From: Strigops habroptila
Lineage: Eukaryota > Chordata > Aves > Psittaciformes > Psittacidae
DNA length: 64,000 nucleotides
Assembly (NCBI RefSeq): GCF_004027225.2
Contig: NC_044290.2
Location: 5,658,906 to 5,722,905, forward strand
Reading direction: 5' to 3'
Shown here: positions 38,301 to 50,970 of the stretch, piece by piece
How positions within the stretch are numbered: the stretch's first letter is position 1
Layout: every line of letters begins with the position of its first letter
Notes under the pieces: generated by a model
The model's input: only the letters and a program-made list of their open reading frames with translations
What the model was told of the DNA's origin: nothing
Database searches by the model: none
Position numbers and translations under genes: made by a program

Positions 38301-41300
38301 AGGCTGCCTGTGCAACTGGCCTGTTTCCTTGTGTGATTGCGGACTATTCAGTGCCTCTGATTGCCTGATGACTGTTAACCTCTGTGCAATGTGTGGGGTG
38401 CCAGCCCATTTTGGAAGGGATGAAATACCTGTCTGAACATGGGTGCTGAGCCTCGGTGGTACTTGCACCCCTTCGAAGGTCAATTTGGTCCCACATTTGA
38501 CTATTCAAGGCAGGTTCCCTGGTTAACTGTTGTTCTAGGAGTGAGTTAGACTCTGAGTGTGCAGAAGAGAGATATGATACCGAAGCACAGGAGAGCACTT
38601 GCTGTCTGGTCCACAGCTGCCCTGTTTCTTCCCCCCTGCCCCAGCAGTGTACATTACACCTTCTGCATTAAGATCTTGCTTTATAACCTTCCCCCATCCA
38701 CTCTTTCAAGCCTTCCTCTCCAAGCAAAGCCAGTAAGTCGTATGAAGTTTCACAAATGTGAGCTGGCAATTACTGCTGCTAAAGAAACTTCTACAGGCTC
38801 AAGGAAACAAAGGCATCAAGAAGGAAAAGGGCAGACAGCCACAAAATGAGGGACTGAGCCTACCTGCCAGGCCTGTCTGGAAAGGCTTGTAAAGCATTAA
38901 GCAGTCACTGCTGTAAAATGAGCTAAGTCTCAATGTGCAGCTATGTGGCTAGCTCACTGCAGCCTTGGCTGAGACCACAGTGGTATCCTCCCTCATCTCA
39001 CATTCGCACACCAGCACTTCTGATACATGCTCTAGCCAAATCTGGAGATGAGAACGTAGCAGGATGTCAACCATGGAGCTTTAATCCATTCCTAGCAAGC
39101 CTGAGCTTGGACATGATACCACGTGGACAGGAAAGATGATAAATTAGGCCAGTGATGTGAGCTGTGAGTGGCTCATGTGTTAGCCAGTAGCTGGGAAGTG
39201 GGGTGCAGATGCTCCCAGAACACCTCTGGGTGATGAGATTGCTGTTGGAGCTTCTTAAACCTGGTGGCAAAGGGGCTCAATAGTGTCTGCCAGTCTGAAT
39301 GTGGATGCACACCTAGGGGATGGTGGCTCTATGGGATCTAGTGTAGAAAGGCAAGGGAGATGAAGTGTCCATCCAGCTTCCAGCAGCCTTGGGAAGGGCT
39401 CCCATTTGTGTCCCTTGCCACACTGTGAGCTTTCCTGCCCCAAAGGGCTGCCCTGTGTCTCTGTGGAAGGGGTCTGTTTTCTGCATGCATGTTTCTTTGC
39501 TCTAACGCATGCTGTGGTTGGCACACAAAGAGGAGCTGCCGTTCTGCTCCAAAGGAGTTTGAAGGTAAATAAAGGGGTCTCCAGGGCATATAGGTCCTTA
39601 TACTTGTTCTTCTAAGGTCTAACTACCCAGAGCAGCAGCCTCTTCCATCCTGTAGCCTTCAGCATATCAGGAAATCTAGTAGGACCAGAGGTAAAGCCAA
39701 AACCTGTGCTCAGCATAGCCCTTTTCCCAACTGCATACAAAGCTGTTGTGGTCTGTTCCCCTTCCCTCTAAAACCAGGAGGAATTAGCTATGCTGCAGCA
39801 ACATAATGAACAACAGGCCGAATTTGCTGGGTAAAGCCTCCCTGAGCACACAGGAGACATCCTAATTACCCTGATTGGGCCATTACCATGCAGGGTTGAT
39901 GGCGAGATGCTGGAATGTTGTTTTGCTTTCTTTTTTTTTCCCTTTTACCCCCAGTCTGAGCGTGTTGGGAGAAGAGGGAGGAGGTCTCATTAAAATCCCT
40001 CCAGGAAAGACACATGATTTATTTCACACAGAACAATTGATGCTTCCCATACTGCAGAAAGACTGAATATTAATGCCAGCAAATGAGTCCCCTCTCATTG
40101 AGCTGCCTCTCTCATTTGTGCTCTTAAACATAGAGATTGTGTCAGTACTGGCTGGGGGCCGCAGCTTGGCACGATGTGGCTCACCCTGGGAGCAAATGTT
40201 TGTGTGCTTTCTTCAGTGGCAGCGGTTGGCTGGGGAGAAGTATCTAGACTAGAATAAAAGGAAAGGACAAGGCGACGTGCTCTCACTCTGAGAAGTGACA
40301 TTTCACTCCTTTTTCTCTTCTAAAGCAGTTTCTGTGCTGATAACAATGAATGTACGTTGCAGTTGGAGGTCTAAGTTGGGGATTATGGTCTAAAAGGTTC
40401 TAAGGACTTGAGTACTAAGAAAGGGTGAAGGGAGGGGGTTGAATCCCCAAAATACTTTGTGCAAGCTGAAATCCAAAGTCTTCATTTCCAAGCAGACAGG
40501 AAGGAGGACAGAGGGAGCCCTGGTGTGAACAGTCTGCTCCTTTCCAAACCTGTTTCCGTTGCTCAGTGGGAGGGAGCTGGCTGCTGGAGAAGGTGCACCT
40601 CCAAGAACCAACCTCCTAATGGAGTAAGTCAATAAGCTTTAAGAAGCTCTCATCAGTGATAACTTCATCCATTATTTCCATCACCATGCTTATCCATATA
40701 GAGTGCTCTATGTCAGAATGTATGCAAAACTGTTAGCGTTGGCTTTCTGTGGTCAGGGCCCATGAGAGAATAGGTAGAGGACTGCATCCCCAAGCCTGCA
40801 GTGGGATGTGGGTGTGAGAAGCACTGCTCCTGGATGAGGCAGGAGTCTTCTCCTTGCTGTGGCTGCTATGAAGAGCTCTGCTTTCTCCTCTAAAGTGTCC
40901 GGTGGAGCAGGGCAAGGCAGCCCCAAGTCACCGAGATGTTGTGCTTCCAGCAGTGTATGTAGGAAGAGAATGGTAAAGAGCTTCTTCAGACTTAGCAAAG
41001 GCAACTTAATAACCAAATACCTGAATAATTAATACGATGTTATTACTCTCTGCCTGCCTCCCCTGTGAGTGGAAACCTGCAGGGGACAGAGGAGCACGGG
41101 CTGGACGGAAGGGCTGACTCATCTCTTAACTTAGTTTTAAATGGAAGAAATAAGGTTTAAGGACTAAACCAAAACATATGTGTGTCCCTGTTTAGCTGAA
41201 CCTCAGAAAAGTCCCTGCTCCTCTGTGGAGCCAGACCCTGTGGATCTCCTTTTCTCATGGGGTGCTGGATGATGTCGCAGTCAGTACCTGGGGTAGGGTC

Positions 41301-44300
41301 TGGTCCCTGTTGTACTAAAAACCCATTGACTGCTGTGGTGTAAACTCAAGCTCTGGTGTGATCGGCAGAACTTGGTCCTCATTGCCAAGGCACTAATCCT
41401 GTACGGACCTGAAGTATGGGGCCTTGAGCCTCCAGTGGTGCTTGTGGTGTTCAGCTGCTGTGCTTGGGGAGGATGATGCTGATGTAGTCTGACTTTGCTT
41501 TAGAGGAGGAATGTTTCATACAAAGCTTGGCCCTTTGCAAGCAGCATTTAGAGTGAAAGGTACTGAGCTGACAACCCTGGAGGCTCTTCTAGCATGCTTG
41601 TCCTCAGCACATCCAGAAGTGCTTTTGAAAGCACTGCACTATGTGTGCCATCGTGTCTCATACTAAAGCCACTTCTCAAGTGTAACTTTGCAGTTGTTGA
41701 AGCCCAACTCTGCCCTTCAGGAGAAACCAGTGTTGCTGCTGTCCCTTGAGCCAGGCTTGAAGGATCAGGATTGATGATTTCCATAGCAAACATAACCATA
41801 CTGGTAGAAAGATGCTGTGAGAGGAACAGCTGTTGGGTCTGGTATGATTATAGGAGCTGTTTCCCAAATGGGATATGGGTGGCAAACAAAGGCTTTAAAA
41901 GCAGGTAAAACAACCTCGTGCCCTCCTGCAATCAGGTCTACGTCTCTTTTAAAGGTTTTCCCCCCAGTGGTGCAGTGAGCTCCCCATTCAATTGCTGCCC
42001 TGTAAATACAGCTTCAAAAATATATCTTCTGTTGCCTGGAGGCACCAAAGATCCTGGTCTGCTGGAGGAGCCCTCCAGTGGGAGATGCAGGCTGGAGATG
42101 AAACAGCCATTTACTCCCCTACTGCTGATGAAGTGTGCTGTCCCCACTCCAGCCCTGCATCAGGGACAGAGCAAGTGAAAAGGCTGCAGGGGTGGGGGTG
42201 AGGGTTTAGGTGTGTTGCTTTGTTAATGGGAGGTAAGGGCATCGCTGTGTGGTCCCTGCTTTGGACTAATGGGAAGCGGGTAGGCTGGAACGTATCCGTA
42301 CCTGCCACGTGGCTCCTCTCCCACCGGTGTGAGCCTGTTGAATGAAATGAGTCCAATTAGCAGCCCAGGAGGATTGATGAAACACGATTAGTCAGGTTCT
42401 GGCTGTGTCCCAGGGGCCAGTGACTCACCTCACCTTTCCCTCCTCCCCACCCGGCAGCTCCCAGCCTTGTTCTTGCTCTCCATCACAGGTACAGTGTGCT
42501 CTGGGGCAGGTTTAGCTGCACAGAGACTCCAGATAGAGAAGGGTGTCTGGGGAAGGGTACCACCAGGAGCCTAGCAGGGCTTTGGGGACCTCAGCTCCAG
42601 CTTGTCATTAGGGCTGGCTTGGCAGAGCTGTGACTGTGGGGAAGGCAGGAGTTTTTTATATTGTGGGGATACAGGGATGTGGATAGTGGAAAAGAGGTAA
42701 CTGAGAACGGTGAGCCAGGGTTCAAATCCTGCCATGACCAGCCAAGGAGGATCTGTTGCTCTCTGGGAAAGTAGGAGTAAAAGTGACTGGACCATCTGCC
42801 CCATGTGGGAGTTTATCGTGACATGGAGCTTCAGTCTCACCTCTGAGGGACAAGAAGGGGAAGAGGAGGGGGTGGAGAGTGAACCCATCTGTCTTCCTGC
42901 TGTCTGACAAGGCAGCACATGGGAAAAGTGCTGGCAAAAAGAGCCAAGGAAATTTGTCTCATCCAGCGTGTCAGGCTATCGATGCAAACAGCTAGATTGA
43001 ATAGTTTCTTTCTATCCCCCTTTGGTTTTGGGGGAGGTTTTCCCCTCGGTTATTTAGCTGGATTCCCCTTATTTCTCTCAAGCAAGAGAGACACTGGGCT
43101 GTGTATGGGAGGCAGGACTGCAGGGAAGCATGATGTGTTATCTCTGTGTCCTTATTGTGCCCTTCAGCCAGACCTCACAGCACTTCAGGCTTCCTATCTC
43201 TGTATGAGTAGCTGTGTCCTTTTCTACTTGGAGATGCCTTTTATTCAGGCTCTGCCATCAGTAAGTGAGGCACTGAGACAGGAGATCGCATAACAAATAC
43301 AAAGAACAGAAGAGACAGTAATAAAGCTGAATACAAACCAGAACATCGACAGACTTTCTGACTTAAAGCTGGCTCTGAAAAATAGGTAAAAGGGGCAGGA
43401 TGTTTGGAATAGGTCACACAAAGATGCACGGAGACTGTTTAGCTATTGGAAGGCCTTACCTTGACCCCTAGATAGGGGGACACCTCTGAAGGTGTTGGAT
43501 CAAAAAGTTCGTCTTCATAGGACAGGCTTTTGCTCATCTTGCCCTGTGCTTTGGGGCAATTTAGGGAAGATGGCAAAAAGCTGTATGCTGTGTTCTTTGC
43601 TAGTTTGGTTGCTGTCTGTAGCTCTCTTCCCAGCCTCCCAGCACATCACAGGTATCCGCATCCTTGTGTTCCCAAAGTGTTTGCCACAGCTTTTATGAAT
43701 GCACATGGAAAGGGAGGGATCCACAGCCAGTATTTAGACATCTGGACTAGGAAACCCCTTGGGGACAGAGAGGAGGAACAGAGGGAATAGAAACCATGAG
43801 CCTTTGCAGGGTGGTGGGAAGGGGCAGGTGCTCCTACTAGGACACCAGCTAAATGGGAAGCTTTGTCCCTGGAGGTGGGACCAGGTCTTTCTAGCACAGC
43901 TTTTCACCTCACATAAATGAGATCTAAAAGGACTTCAGCCTGGGAAGGTGTCAGTGTCCTGTGTCTTGACTTTAGTTTGATGAGATCTAGAAAAGGTCTA
44001 CCCCACAAAGAACCTTTTGAGTGCTGCACCAGCTGGTGCTGGCCTCGCTTCTTGGTTAATCTATGCTGTCCTTGTGCTTTTTAGCGTGTGGCTTGGCCAC
44101 ACTGGGTCAGACTGACTCACTACAGAAGGGAACAGACTAGTTCAACCATTAACACCTTTACTGTGCAGCCAAGATAATATCTACAGTGTGCTGCTCTGAG
44201 AGCCCTGACAGTTCAGTCTGTTTTCATTTCCCTCTTGCTGGTGTTAAAGGAGGAAAAAAAACACCCAAACATTATTACCTCCTTTCAGAGACAAGTGTGC

Positions 44301-45858
44301 CAGTCCTCAACTTAACTTCCTTATGAGAGAGAGCTAACACAATAGCTGAGAGCAGGTCTGGCTTGGCACAGCACACATCTTCCTCAACCTTTGCTCCTGA
44401 GCCCTTTGGAGTGGGTTTGACCAAAGAGCAAAGCAGTTCCAAGAAAAAAAGCAGCTGACAATTCCTGGCAGTTAGAATGGGGCAAAGATTTTAGTCATAA
44501 AGCTTGAAAGTTCCGTATGTGTCTGGCTTTATTGCCCAGGGAAACGGGGGTGGAAAATTCGCAAGATACCAGGTAGTCACAATGCGGATGTGCTGCTGAG
44601 GTGGGTGGAGGTTGACAGACCCTGTTGTGAAAGTACAGAGAGACCCTTTTGTGAGGTTTGTTCAATGACTCAAAAAGCAACGTGCTGCATCTGATGATGC
44701 CAAAAGCAGGCACACCAGCCTGCTTCGATCCGCAAAGGTGAGTGAATACCTGCGTTCTCTACAGGGTGTAGAGTGAAGTATTGGCTGTACTTAAAAATAC
44801 CTACGAGTGTGTGGGGTGTGCATTGGGTGCACGTGTCAATGTGCACATGGCTTAGAAAGCCCTGTGCAGGTGACACAGTTTTGCTGTGTGGCTGTGTAAG
44901 GGTGAATTTCTGTTCTGGGTATACTGTGGGTGGCTGGTGGCACGAAACCATAAGCGTGGTAACAGATTCTTTTGTGCTGTTTGATGTTTTTAATTCTTCT
45001 TTATATTAAATTCATCTACAGTAATCAGTTCCTCCACATTCGACACTGTGTTGAACAATGCCTGCACGGTCCCCTCGGAGCCCTGCACAGGCTGTCAGTG
45101 TAATCCCCTGTGTTGAGCTCATCTGTGCTGTCTTTTCTCTAGTCTTTTGTAATGAGCAAAGCTATTTCCTAACCTCCGACTGTTAAAGCTGCACATACAA
45201 AACACAGACATTTAATTTTCCCTCTTTCCACTCTGTAAAGCATTTGTTACATTGAGAAAGCTGCATAAGCAGCTCTGCTTCCTCTGAGCTGCCTGTTCAC
45301 AGCTCCTCGCCCCGCACATCTCTGCACACTGTGCTTTTTAGTCCTGTTTCAAACCCTCTACGTGGGGTTCCCCGATGGCCGTGCAGGCTTTGAGGCGCAA
45401 GAGCAGCATGAGGAGCTAGCGGTGTGAAAACCTGCTCATCGCCATGAATAGCCACAAAGCTGGTGTTAGCAGCGGTAGTTCTGAGAATTGTTTGCAGTCC
45501 TTTGAAGCAGTGCAATTATAACTGCCTGGTTTTGCCCAAAATATGTAGGATTAGCATCAAAATTAGCCAGTTCTTGAAGATGTCCCGGTTGCCCAACAGT
45601 ATAGGCAGATGGGGCTGGAACAAAAGGCCAAGTGACTGACCTAGGCGAGACTTGTGGCCCCAAGATCTCTCTCTGCTGTTGGCTTCTAGGATATGAGCAC
45701 GGTCAGCAAAGTTTGCAGGTCAGATTGCTTATCAAAAACAAATATGGCATTGTGTTTCAAAGGCTTAAGTTTTGAATGAGGAAGCTCTGTATTGACATGC
45801 TGCTTAGGAACCCTGATCAGGCCCAGAGGAATCATCAGGCAGTATTGTTGATAAAGGT
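35373..45858. other. Gene-poor intergenic sequence
   Basis: I found no gene, named repeat or RNA gene here. Open frames of up to about 125 codons occur on both strands, but none has a recognisable motif or a splice context that would join it to another. Confidence 0.45.
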
Positions 45859-45864
45859 TTTATT
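45859..45864 (-). terminator. Poly(A) signal AATAAA of the MCHR1-like gene
   Basis: The minus strand reads AATAAA about 305 bases past the TAG stop at 46168, the first such hexamer downstream. Confidence 0.6.
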
Positions 45865-46167
45865 CTTCCAGGGTGAACATTTCCCCTTGAAATCCTCTTT
45901 CTGTTCTTTGCCTCTTTTCCGTTCATCCTCTTTGGGGGCCCAGTGTCTTGTGTGACAGAGCCCTGCCATGCACGAGGGGAAAGAAGCAGCAGTATGCAGC
46001 ATCTCCTAGGCCAAGGGCAGTGTAGGAGCAGAGCCCTGCAATGACAAAGAGAGGCACCTGGACTCTTGGAGGTGGAAGCTTGTAGTTCATACGCTTCACC
46101 AAGAATTGCCTGAAGCTGCTGCTTCTCCATCGACTCACAGATGTGAAGGTGGTCACTTCAGAGTGCC

Positions 46168-47222
46168 CTAGTGAACAGCCACAGTCACAGGCAGAGCTAC
46201 TGAACGTGGGGAAAAGTCCTCCAGAAACTGAGTCTGCTGAGTGGATTCTGGTGCCAGCTTCAGACACACGCTGGCCTCTGTCATGCTGTTGTTGTTGAGG
46301 GAGCTGCTGTTGCGACATGGCTCTTTGGCAGGACGGATGGCCACTAAGAACTGGCGCTTGAAGGTCTCGCTGAGGGCAATGTAGAGGAAGGGGTTGAGGC
46401 AACTGTTGGCATAGCCCAAGCTAATGGCAAAGTTGTAGGCATAAAAGAAGGCCATGGATGGTGTGTCGATGCCGAGGTGAACCAGCTGGAGAATGTAGAA
46501 GGGAGCCCAACAGATAAAAAAGGCTGAGCAGATGGCAACTGCCATGCGGGTGACTTTCTTTGTACGAACCTGGAGGCTCCTTTGGGGCAATGGGACCACG
46601 GTGGTGGCCATGTGCTGGAGGATCTTAAAATAGACCACACAGATTACAATCAATGGCACAGCAAATGCCAGCATGAACTGGTAGAGGGTAAACCAGTAGA
46701 TATCAGTCTCTGGGTTGGGAAGCAAGAGAGCACAACGGACGGTTCCATCCTCCAGAGGCATAAGACCTGCATACATCCACACGGGAATGATGGTCAAGAA
46801 GGAAAGGAGCCACACCAAGCAGATAACTAGGGCTGCAACACATGGGGTGCGGACATAGGTAGATTTTAGAGGGTAAACAGTCGCCAGGTAGCGGTCCAGT
46901 GTCATCACTGTAAGGATGTTGGTGCTGGTGATCTGGCTGTTTGTGTCCAAAGCAGTGATGATGGTGCATAGAGGAGCTCCAAAGTACCATGAGCCATTGC
47001 CTAGGAGCTGGTGGATGAGGAAGGGCATGCCCAAGAGGAAGAGGAGGTCCACAATGGAGAGGTTGAAGATGAAAATATCTGGCACGGTCTGTTTGCATCT
47101 CAGTTTCTTCTTCTTGACGATAGTGTAGATGACAATGAGGTTCCCCACAATGCCCAGGAAACAGATGATGCTGAAGAGACTAGGCATGATCACATTGGTG
47201 TACGGTGCTGGCTTCTCTGCTA
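46168..47222 (-). CDS. MCHR1-like: Exon 2 of the MCHR1-like receptor (whole 7TM core)
   Basis: The acceptor region reads GGCAGTAGCAGAGAAG on the minus strand. It offers three consecutive in-frame AG sites, giving exon ends at 47222, 47219 or 47216. All keep the frame and change only whether one or two residues sit before EKPAPYTNVIMPS. The stop is TAG at 46170-46168. The open frame runs upstream of the acceptor into the intron without a stop for about 30 codons, which could mislead a single-exon model. Confidence 0.92.
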
Positions 47223-50200
47223 CTGCCAAAACAAACCAAAGCAGTGAGTGCAACCCAGAGGCAATCTCCTTACACCTCTCTGTGCTTGCCCTGTCCTGCA
47301 GCTGGATCCCCCTCAAAGGTGTAGCTTGGAATGATGCTTAAGACCCTCTGTTTGAGACTGGGAGAGGCTTAGCTGGGGATTTGACACTTCTTTCTCTGCT
47401 ACTCACTACATGCAGCACACCCCCCAAATGTGTCCATGTGTAGACATCTTTCCTGAGCTTTCCTGATGCACTTCTGTTCTGCTCTGAAATTTCCCAGCTC
47501 TTTTTTTGGGAACTAACATTAGACTGGTGTGCTTCTGCACTCACCAGTGTCTGATAGAGTCAATAGTAACTTCTCCTCCAGGGTGTGCTGGTTACCCAGC
47601 TATTTTTGAGGGGAATGGGTGAGGCAGCTGGTGCTTTGCACATGGGAGAAGTGAAGCCTCTAAGGAGGTGCCAAAATCTGGATCTAGTCAATGCTCAAGC
47701 TGTTGTCAGAAAGCTTCGGCTCATCTGCTGGGTGGTTTAGCTGTTGTACAGCACGACACACAGAGTTCATTGGCCGTGCAGGCAGATAACTAACGCTTAT
47801 CTCTGTTGTGAGATCCAGGACTGTACCCTGGCTGTGCCCCAGCTATGTGGTCAGGGTTAGGCAGGAGCATGCACTCCTTTCCATGTTCCTTCCCTGCCCC
47901 TCTCCCTCTTTCTAGTTTCTTTTCTAGAAAGAAATCCAGGTGTGTGGCCAGGCAGGGATTTGGGAGTGTATTTCAGAGTGGCCCTTCAACAGGGAATGTC
48001 CTAGTTCTACAAGGAGAAAAACACAGCTTAAAGCTGCTGTCTGAGTTCCGGAGGTAGGTGGGTTTCCAAGGAAAAACTCTTGCCTGTTAACACCTAGCTT
48101 ATCAGCACTGACATCTGATTGTTGCCCTTGGAGTAGGAGGCCCAAACACAATCAAATTCACATTTGCCTTGTCCCTAACCTGGGTTTAAAACCGTGTTTT
48201 GAAGCCACAAGCCCTCAGTGCCAACCAATAGGGATGTCTGCTCTCGGGCACAGAAGGTGGTGTCTGAGGCACTGGTTGTGGTGCACTCTGTTCTGCAAGA
48301 CTGCCATGTGCAGGGTGTGATGGAGTCTGAAATCACCCTTCTCAGCTAAGGCAAATCTCATTACTCCTCTCCTATGGGATGTGGTGGTGTTTTTTCTAGG
48401 GGAAGGCTTTGTGTGAGTTGTATGGCTGTTACAGACATGCAAAACAGTCCCTAAGCCTGGGCTGCATGTGTCTTTCACTGAATTGCAGATGATTCAATGT
48501 GGTGGTAATTGGAAATGCTTTCAGTCACTGTACTATTCCATGTCCTTAGCAGCCTGCAGCTGTAGGAGAAGTGGGGAAGTCTCCTCCAACGGAACCTAGG
48601 GAAATCTGGAAAAGGAGGTAAAGTGAAATAACAGATGCTCATGAGGTGGTGTCTCTGCCAAAGCAGTGTCTGTTTGCTGAGGTGGTATTTGCTGACTTCG
48701 ACGTCTAGAATTCTTGAGTACAAACTTCTCCAGGTTTACTTTGATGTGACAGAGGATCTTGACTGAATTGGGAAGGTAGCTGGGGCTGCACGCCTGGCCT
48801 GTGGCTGGAAAACTATGTGACATATCACCTCTATGTCATATTTCAGTGCTCCTAGAAGCAGGACGTGAGCAGCCACTGTCTCAGTCCTTCTGGCACTAGA
48901 AAGCAGCCAGCTTAGGCATATGCAAGGCCAAGATTAGAATCCAATAGAGCAGTTGCTGCACCATTTTATCAGAAAGCCTCTATACATATAAGGGATAGGA
49001 GCCAATGAGGCACAGAACTGGAAGGGGCCTGTAGGTGGAAGCCAGCTTTGGTTGATAAGACAAAAAAGCCTGGTCCAGGTCATTTGTGTGGGTTCAAATG
49101 GTCCCTGTTCCTTCTGGCTGCTCATTAATGTAAGGAAATGCCCCATGTTGCATGGCTTTTGGTAGATAACATGCTGCCATCAGCACCCTATTGAGGCCTG
49201 ACCCTTAGTCTTCAGTATCCAGCCTGTGGATCCCCTGCACATCCAAACAGATCTCACACCTCCTTAATGCTCAAAGGTGGCAGACTAGAAATTGGAGGAT
49301 GTCCTGCTGTTCTGCACATAGCTATTGAGTTCTGTTCTCCAGTCTCTTAGCCCCAAACTTTTAATAAATGTAGTGGAAATGGATTTTATGAGTGAAATGT
49401 AAAGGCCACTTGGTTAGCTGGAAATTGAGACAAAAATGTCCTTTTCCTGCAGTATAATCAATACAGTGCTCATGGTGATCCTGTAACACTTGGAATGAGC
49501 TAAGCTGGCCTTAAAGCAGAATGTGTGCAAGCCTGAAGGCTTTGGGTGAGAGGTAGTCTGTATACAGCACTGTAGCATCTTCCCTGCTGCTGGTATTTGT
49601 ACAAGGAGGACTCTCAAGTGTTACTAGCTGGAAGCTAGTGTGAAGTAATCGTTCATGTGTGTATTACAAGCAGGAGTCAGAAGTGTATGTCTGTCAAATA
49701 CTCAAAAGTTATTTCTAAAGTCTCTTTCATCTTGAGATCATTGAATCTGAATTTTCAGCGCTGCTTCTGTGTACACCCAAGTGGCTGTACTTTTACTGAA
49801 ACAGCTACTTCAGGCATTGACTTGTCCTTGTTTGTAGATCTGTGGCTGCCCTGTTACTCTTTAAAGTCCCAGAGGAGACTGCACTGTGTGAGCTGAATGA
49901 GGACGGACCTATTTTTTTTTCCTCTAAGGTGATTGTTGCCCTCAGCCATGCCCAAACACATAAGAAACTACATCTTTACTGCATTTCAGAAGGAAGCACC
50001 TAAAGCACGCTTTCAGTTTATAAAGGACATGCTGGTGCAGAGGGAGTCAAAACACCTTCTGTTGAAGAGTGTCACCAACCTGCACCATCAAGAACTATTG
50101 ATTTGTGAATAGTGGTGGTATGGAAAACACAGAATGATGAGGATCTTTGCCTCCCTCTCCAGAGATGTCTCATATTGTCTGTGTCTCATTCCCCTCCCTG

Positions 50201-50623
50201 TCTAGCGAAGCTGGTCCATCTCTTCTTTACAGCTATGACAGACAGGCTGCTGGTGGTGTTACAGCCTCACAGCCAAAGCGTAGAATCGCTTCAAGCCATG
50301 GGGGCCAGCAGCGGTGGTCGGGCTCCAGGGGGTGTCCCGGGAGCTGTCCGCCCGCGGGTGCTGAAGGTGGCTCGCCCCTGCCGGCGGTCCGGGGTGGGGG
50401 GTGCTGGGGGTGTCCCTGCATCTCCCACTTCATGGGGTACGAACAGCACCGGGCTCAGCACCGCAGAGCAGCACAAGACCCATGAGCAAGCGGATTTGCC
50501 CCCAGCAAGCTCTCCGCGCCCTCCCCCAGGTTGGTGCGCCGCCGCCCCGCGCAGCCCCTGCTCACCTGAGCCGTTCCGAGCCTCCGGCGCCGAGAAGTTG
50601 CGGGAGGAGTTGGTGGGGGCCAT
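46168..50623 (-). CDS. MCHR1-like: Melanin-concentrating hormone receptor, MCHR1-like class A GPCR, 370 aa, 2 exons
   Basis: This is a plasma-membrane receptor for the neuropeptide MCH, by family. Exon 1 (50623-50566) encodes MAPTNSSRNFSAPEARNGS, with three N-glycosylation sequons (N5, N9, N17), and ends one base into the next codon. Exon 2 (47222-46168) carries the rest. Seven hydrophobic segments are visible. Landmarks are N47 (1.50), D78 (2.50), D112 (3.32, in LDTNSQITSTN, the amine-binding Asp of MCH receptors), D129-R130-Y131, CWAPF in TM6 and NPFLY in TM7. The match to human MCHR1 from memory is strong in TM2-TM7 (VPDIFIFNLS, GYANSCLNPFLYI), but many substitutions suggest a paralogue. 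An MCHR4-type receptor is possible. The N-terminal intron position matches MCHR1. The start ATG sits in a strong GCC-ATG-G context. The C-tail differs from mammalian MCHR1. Confidence 0.93.
47223..50565 (-). other. Intron of the MCHR1-like gene (3.3 kb)
   Basis: The intron begins GTGAGC at the exon 1 end and ends GGCAG at exon 2. Nothing gene-like or repeat-like was recognised inside it. Confidence 0.75.
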
Positions 50624-50970
50624 GGCAGTGAGTCCCGGTGGCAGGGATGGAGGAAGTTGGGCAAGTTCCCTCGGTGGATCCGCGGCGGCGATGGGGTGGG
50701 AGCCTCCTCTTTCCCCGACGAGGTGGGCAGAGAGCGGGAGGCAGGAGCCCTCCTGCAGCCGGCGAGCGAAGGCTGCGACTCGGCTGCGCTGCGCTCCGCT
50801 CGCCCACTCCCGCCCCGCCGAGCCCGGAGTAGGTACTGACATCAAAGAGCAGCTGACTCCACGTATTCCGAGAGCATCCCTCCGCCGTCGTCGGTTGGGA
50901 GGGATGCCGGAGCTGAGTGGGGCCGGGGGGAGCTGCCCTCCTCCAGCGGGAGGGGGCTGACTCCCGGCCA
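50280..50970 (-). promoter_or_regulatory. CpG-island promoter and 5' UTR of the MCHR1-like gene
   Basis: GC and CpG density rise sharply around the first coding exon, and no TATA box is visible upstream of the ATG. The transcription start is therefore probably dispersed within about 50,650-50,950. The long plus-strand frame across this island is a GC-rich antisense shadow. Confidence 0.7.
50566..50623 (-). CDS. MCHR1-like: Coding part of exon 1 of the MCHR1-like receptor
   Basis: The ATG at 50623 opens a 19-residue extracellular N-terminus rich in Asn-Xaa-Ser sequons. It ends at CTCAG|GTGAGC, a consensus donor at 50566/50565. The exon is too short to stand out as a frame and lies in the CpG island. 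The phase (one base left over) fits exon 2 exactly. Confidence 0.88.

Noticed and set aside
47223-47316. Extension of the receptor frame upstream of the splice acceptor as an alternative N-terminus
   Set aside because: The extension has no glycosylation sequons or homology and crosses a good acceptor. The exon 1 model joins in phase and matches the known MCHR1 intron position.
50112-50960. 282-codon plus-strand frame across the MCHR1-like CpG island
   Set aside because: It is antisense to the receptor's first exon, rich in Gly/Pro/Arg/Ser as expected from GC-rich sequence read in a stop-poor frame, and has no domain.
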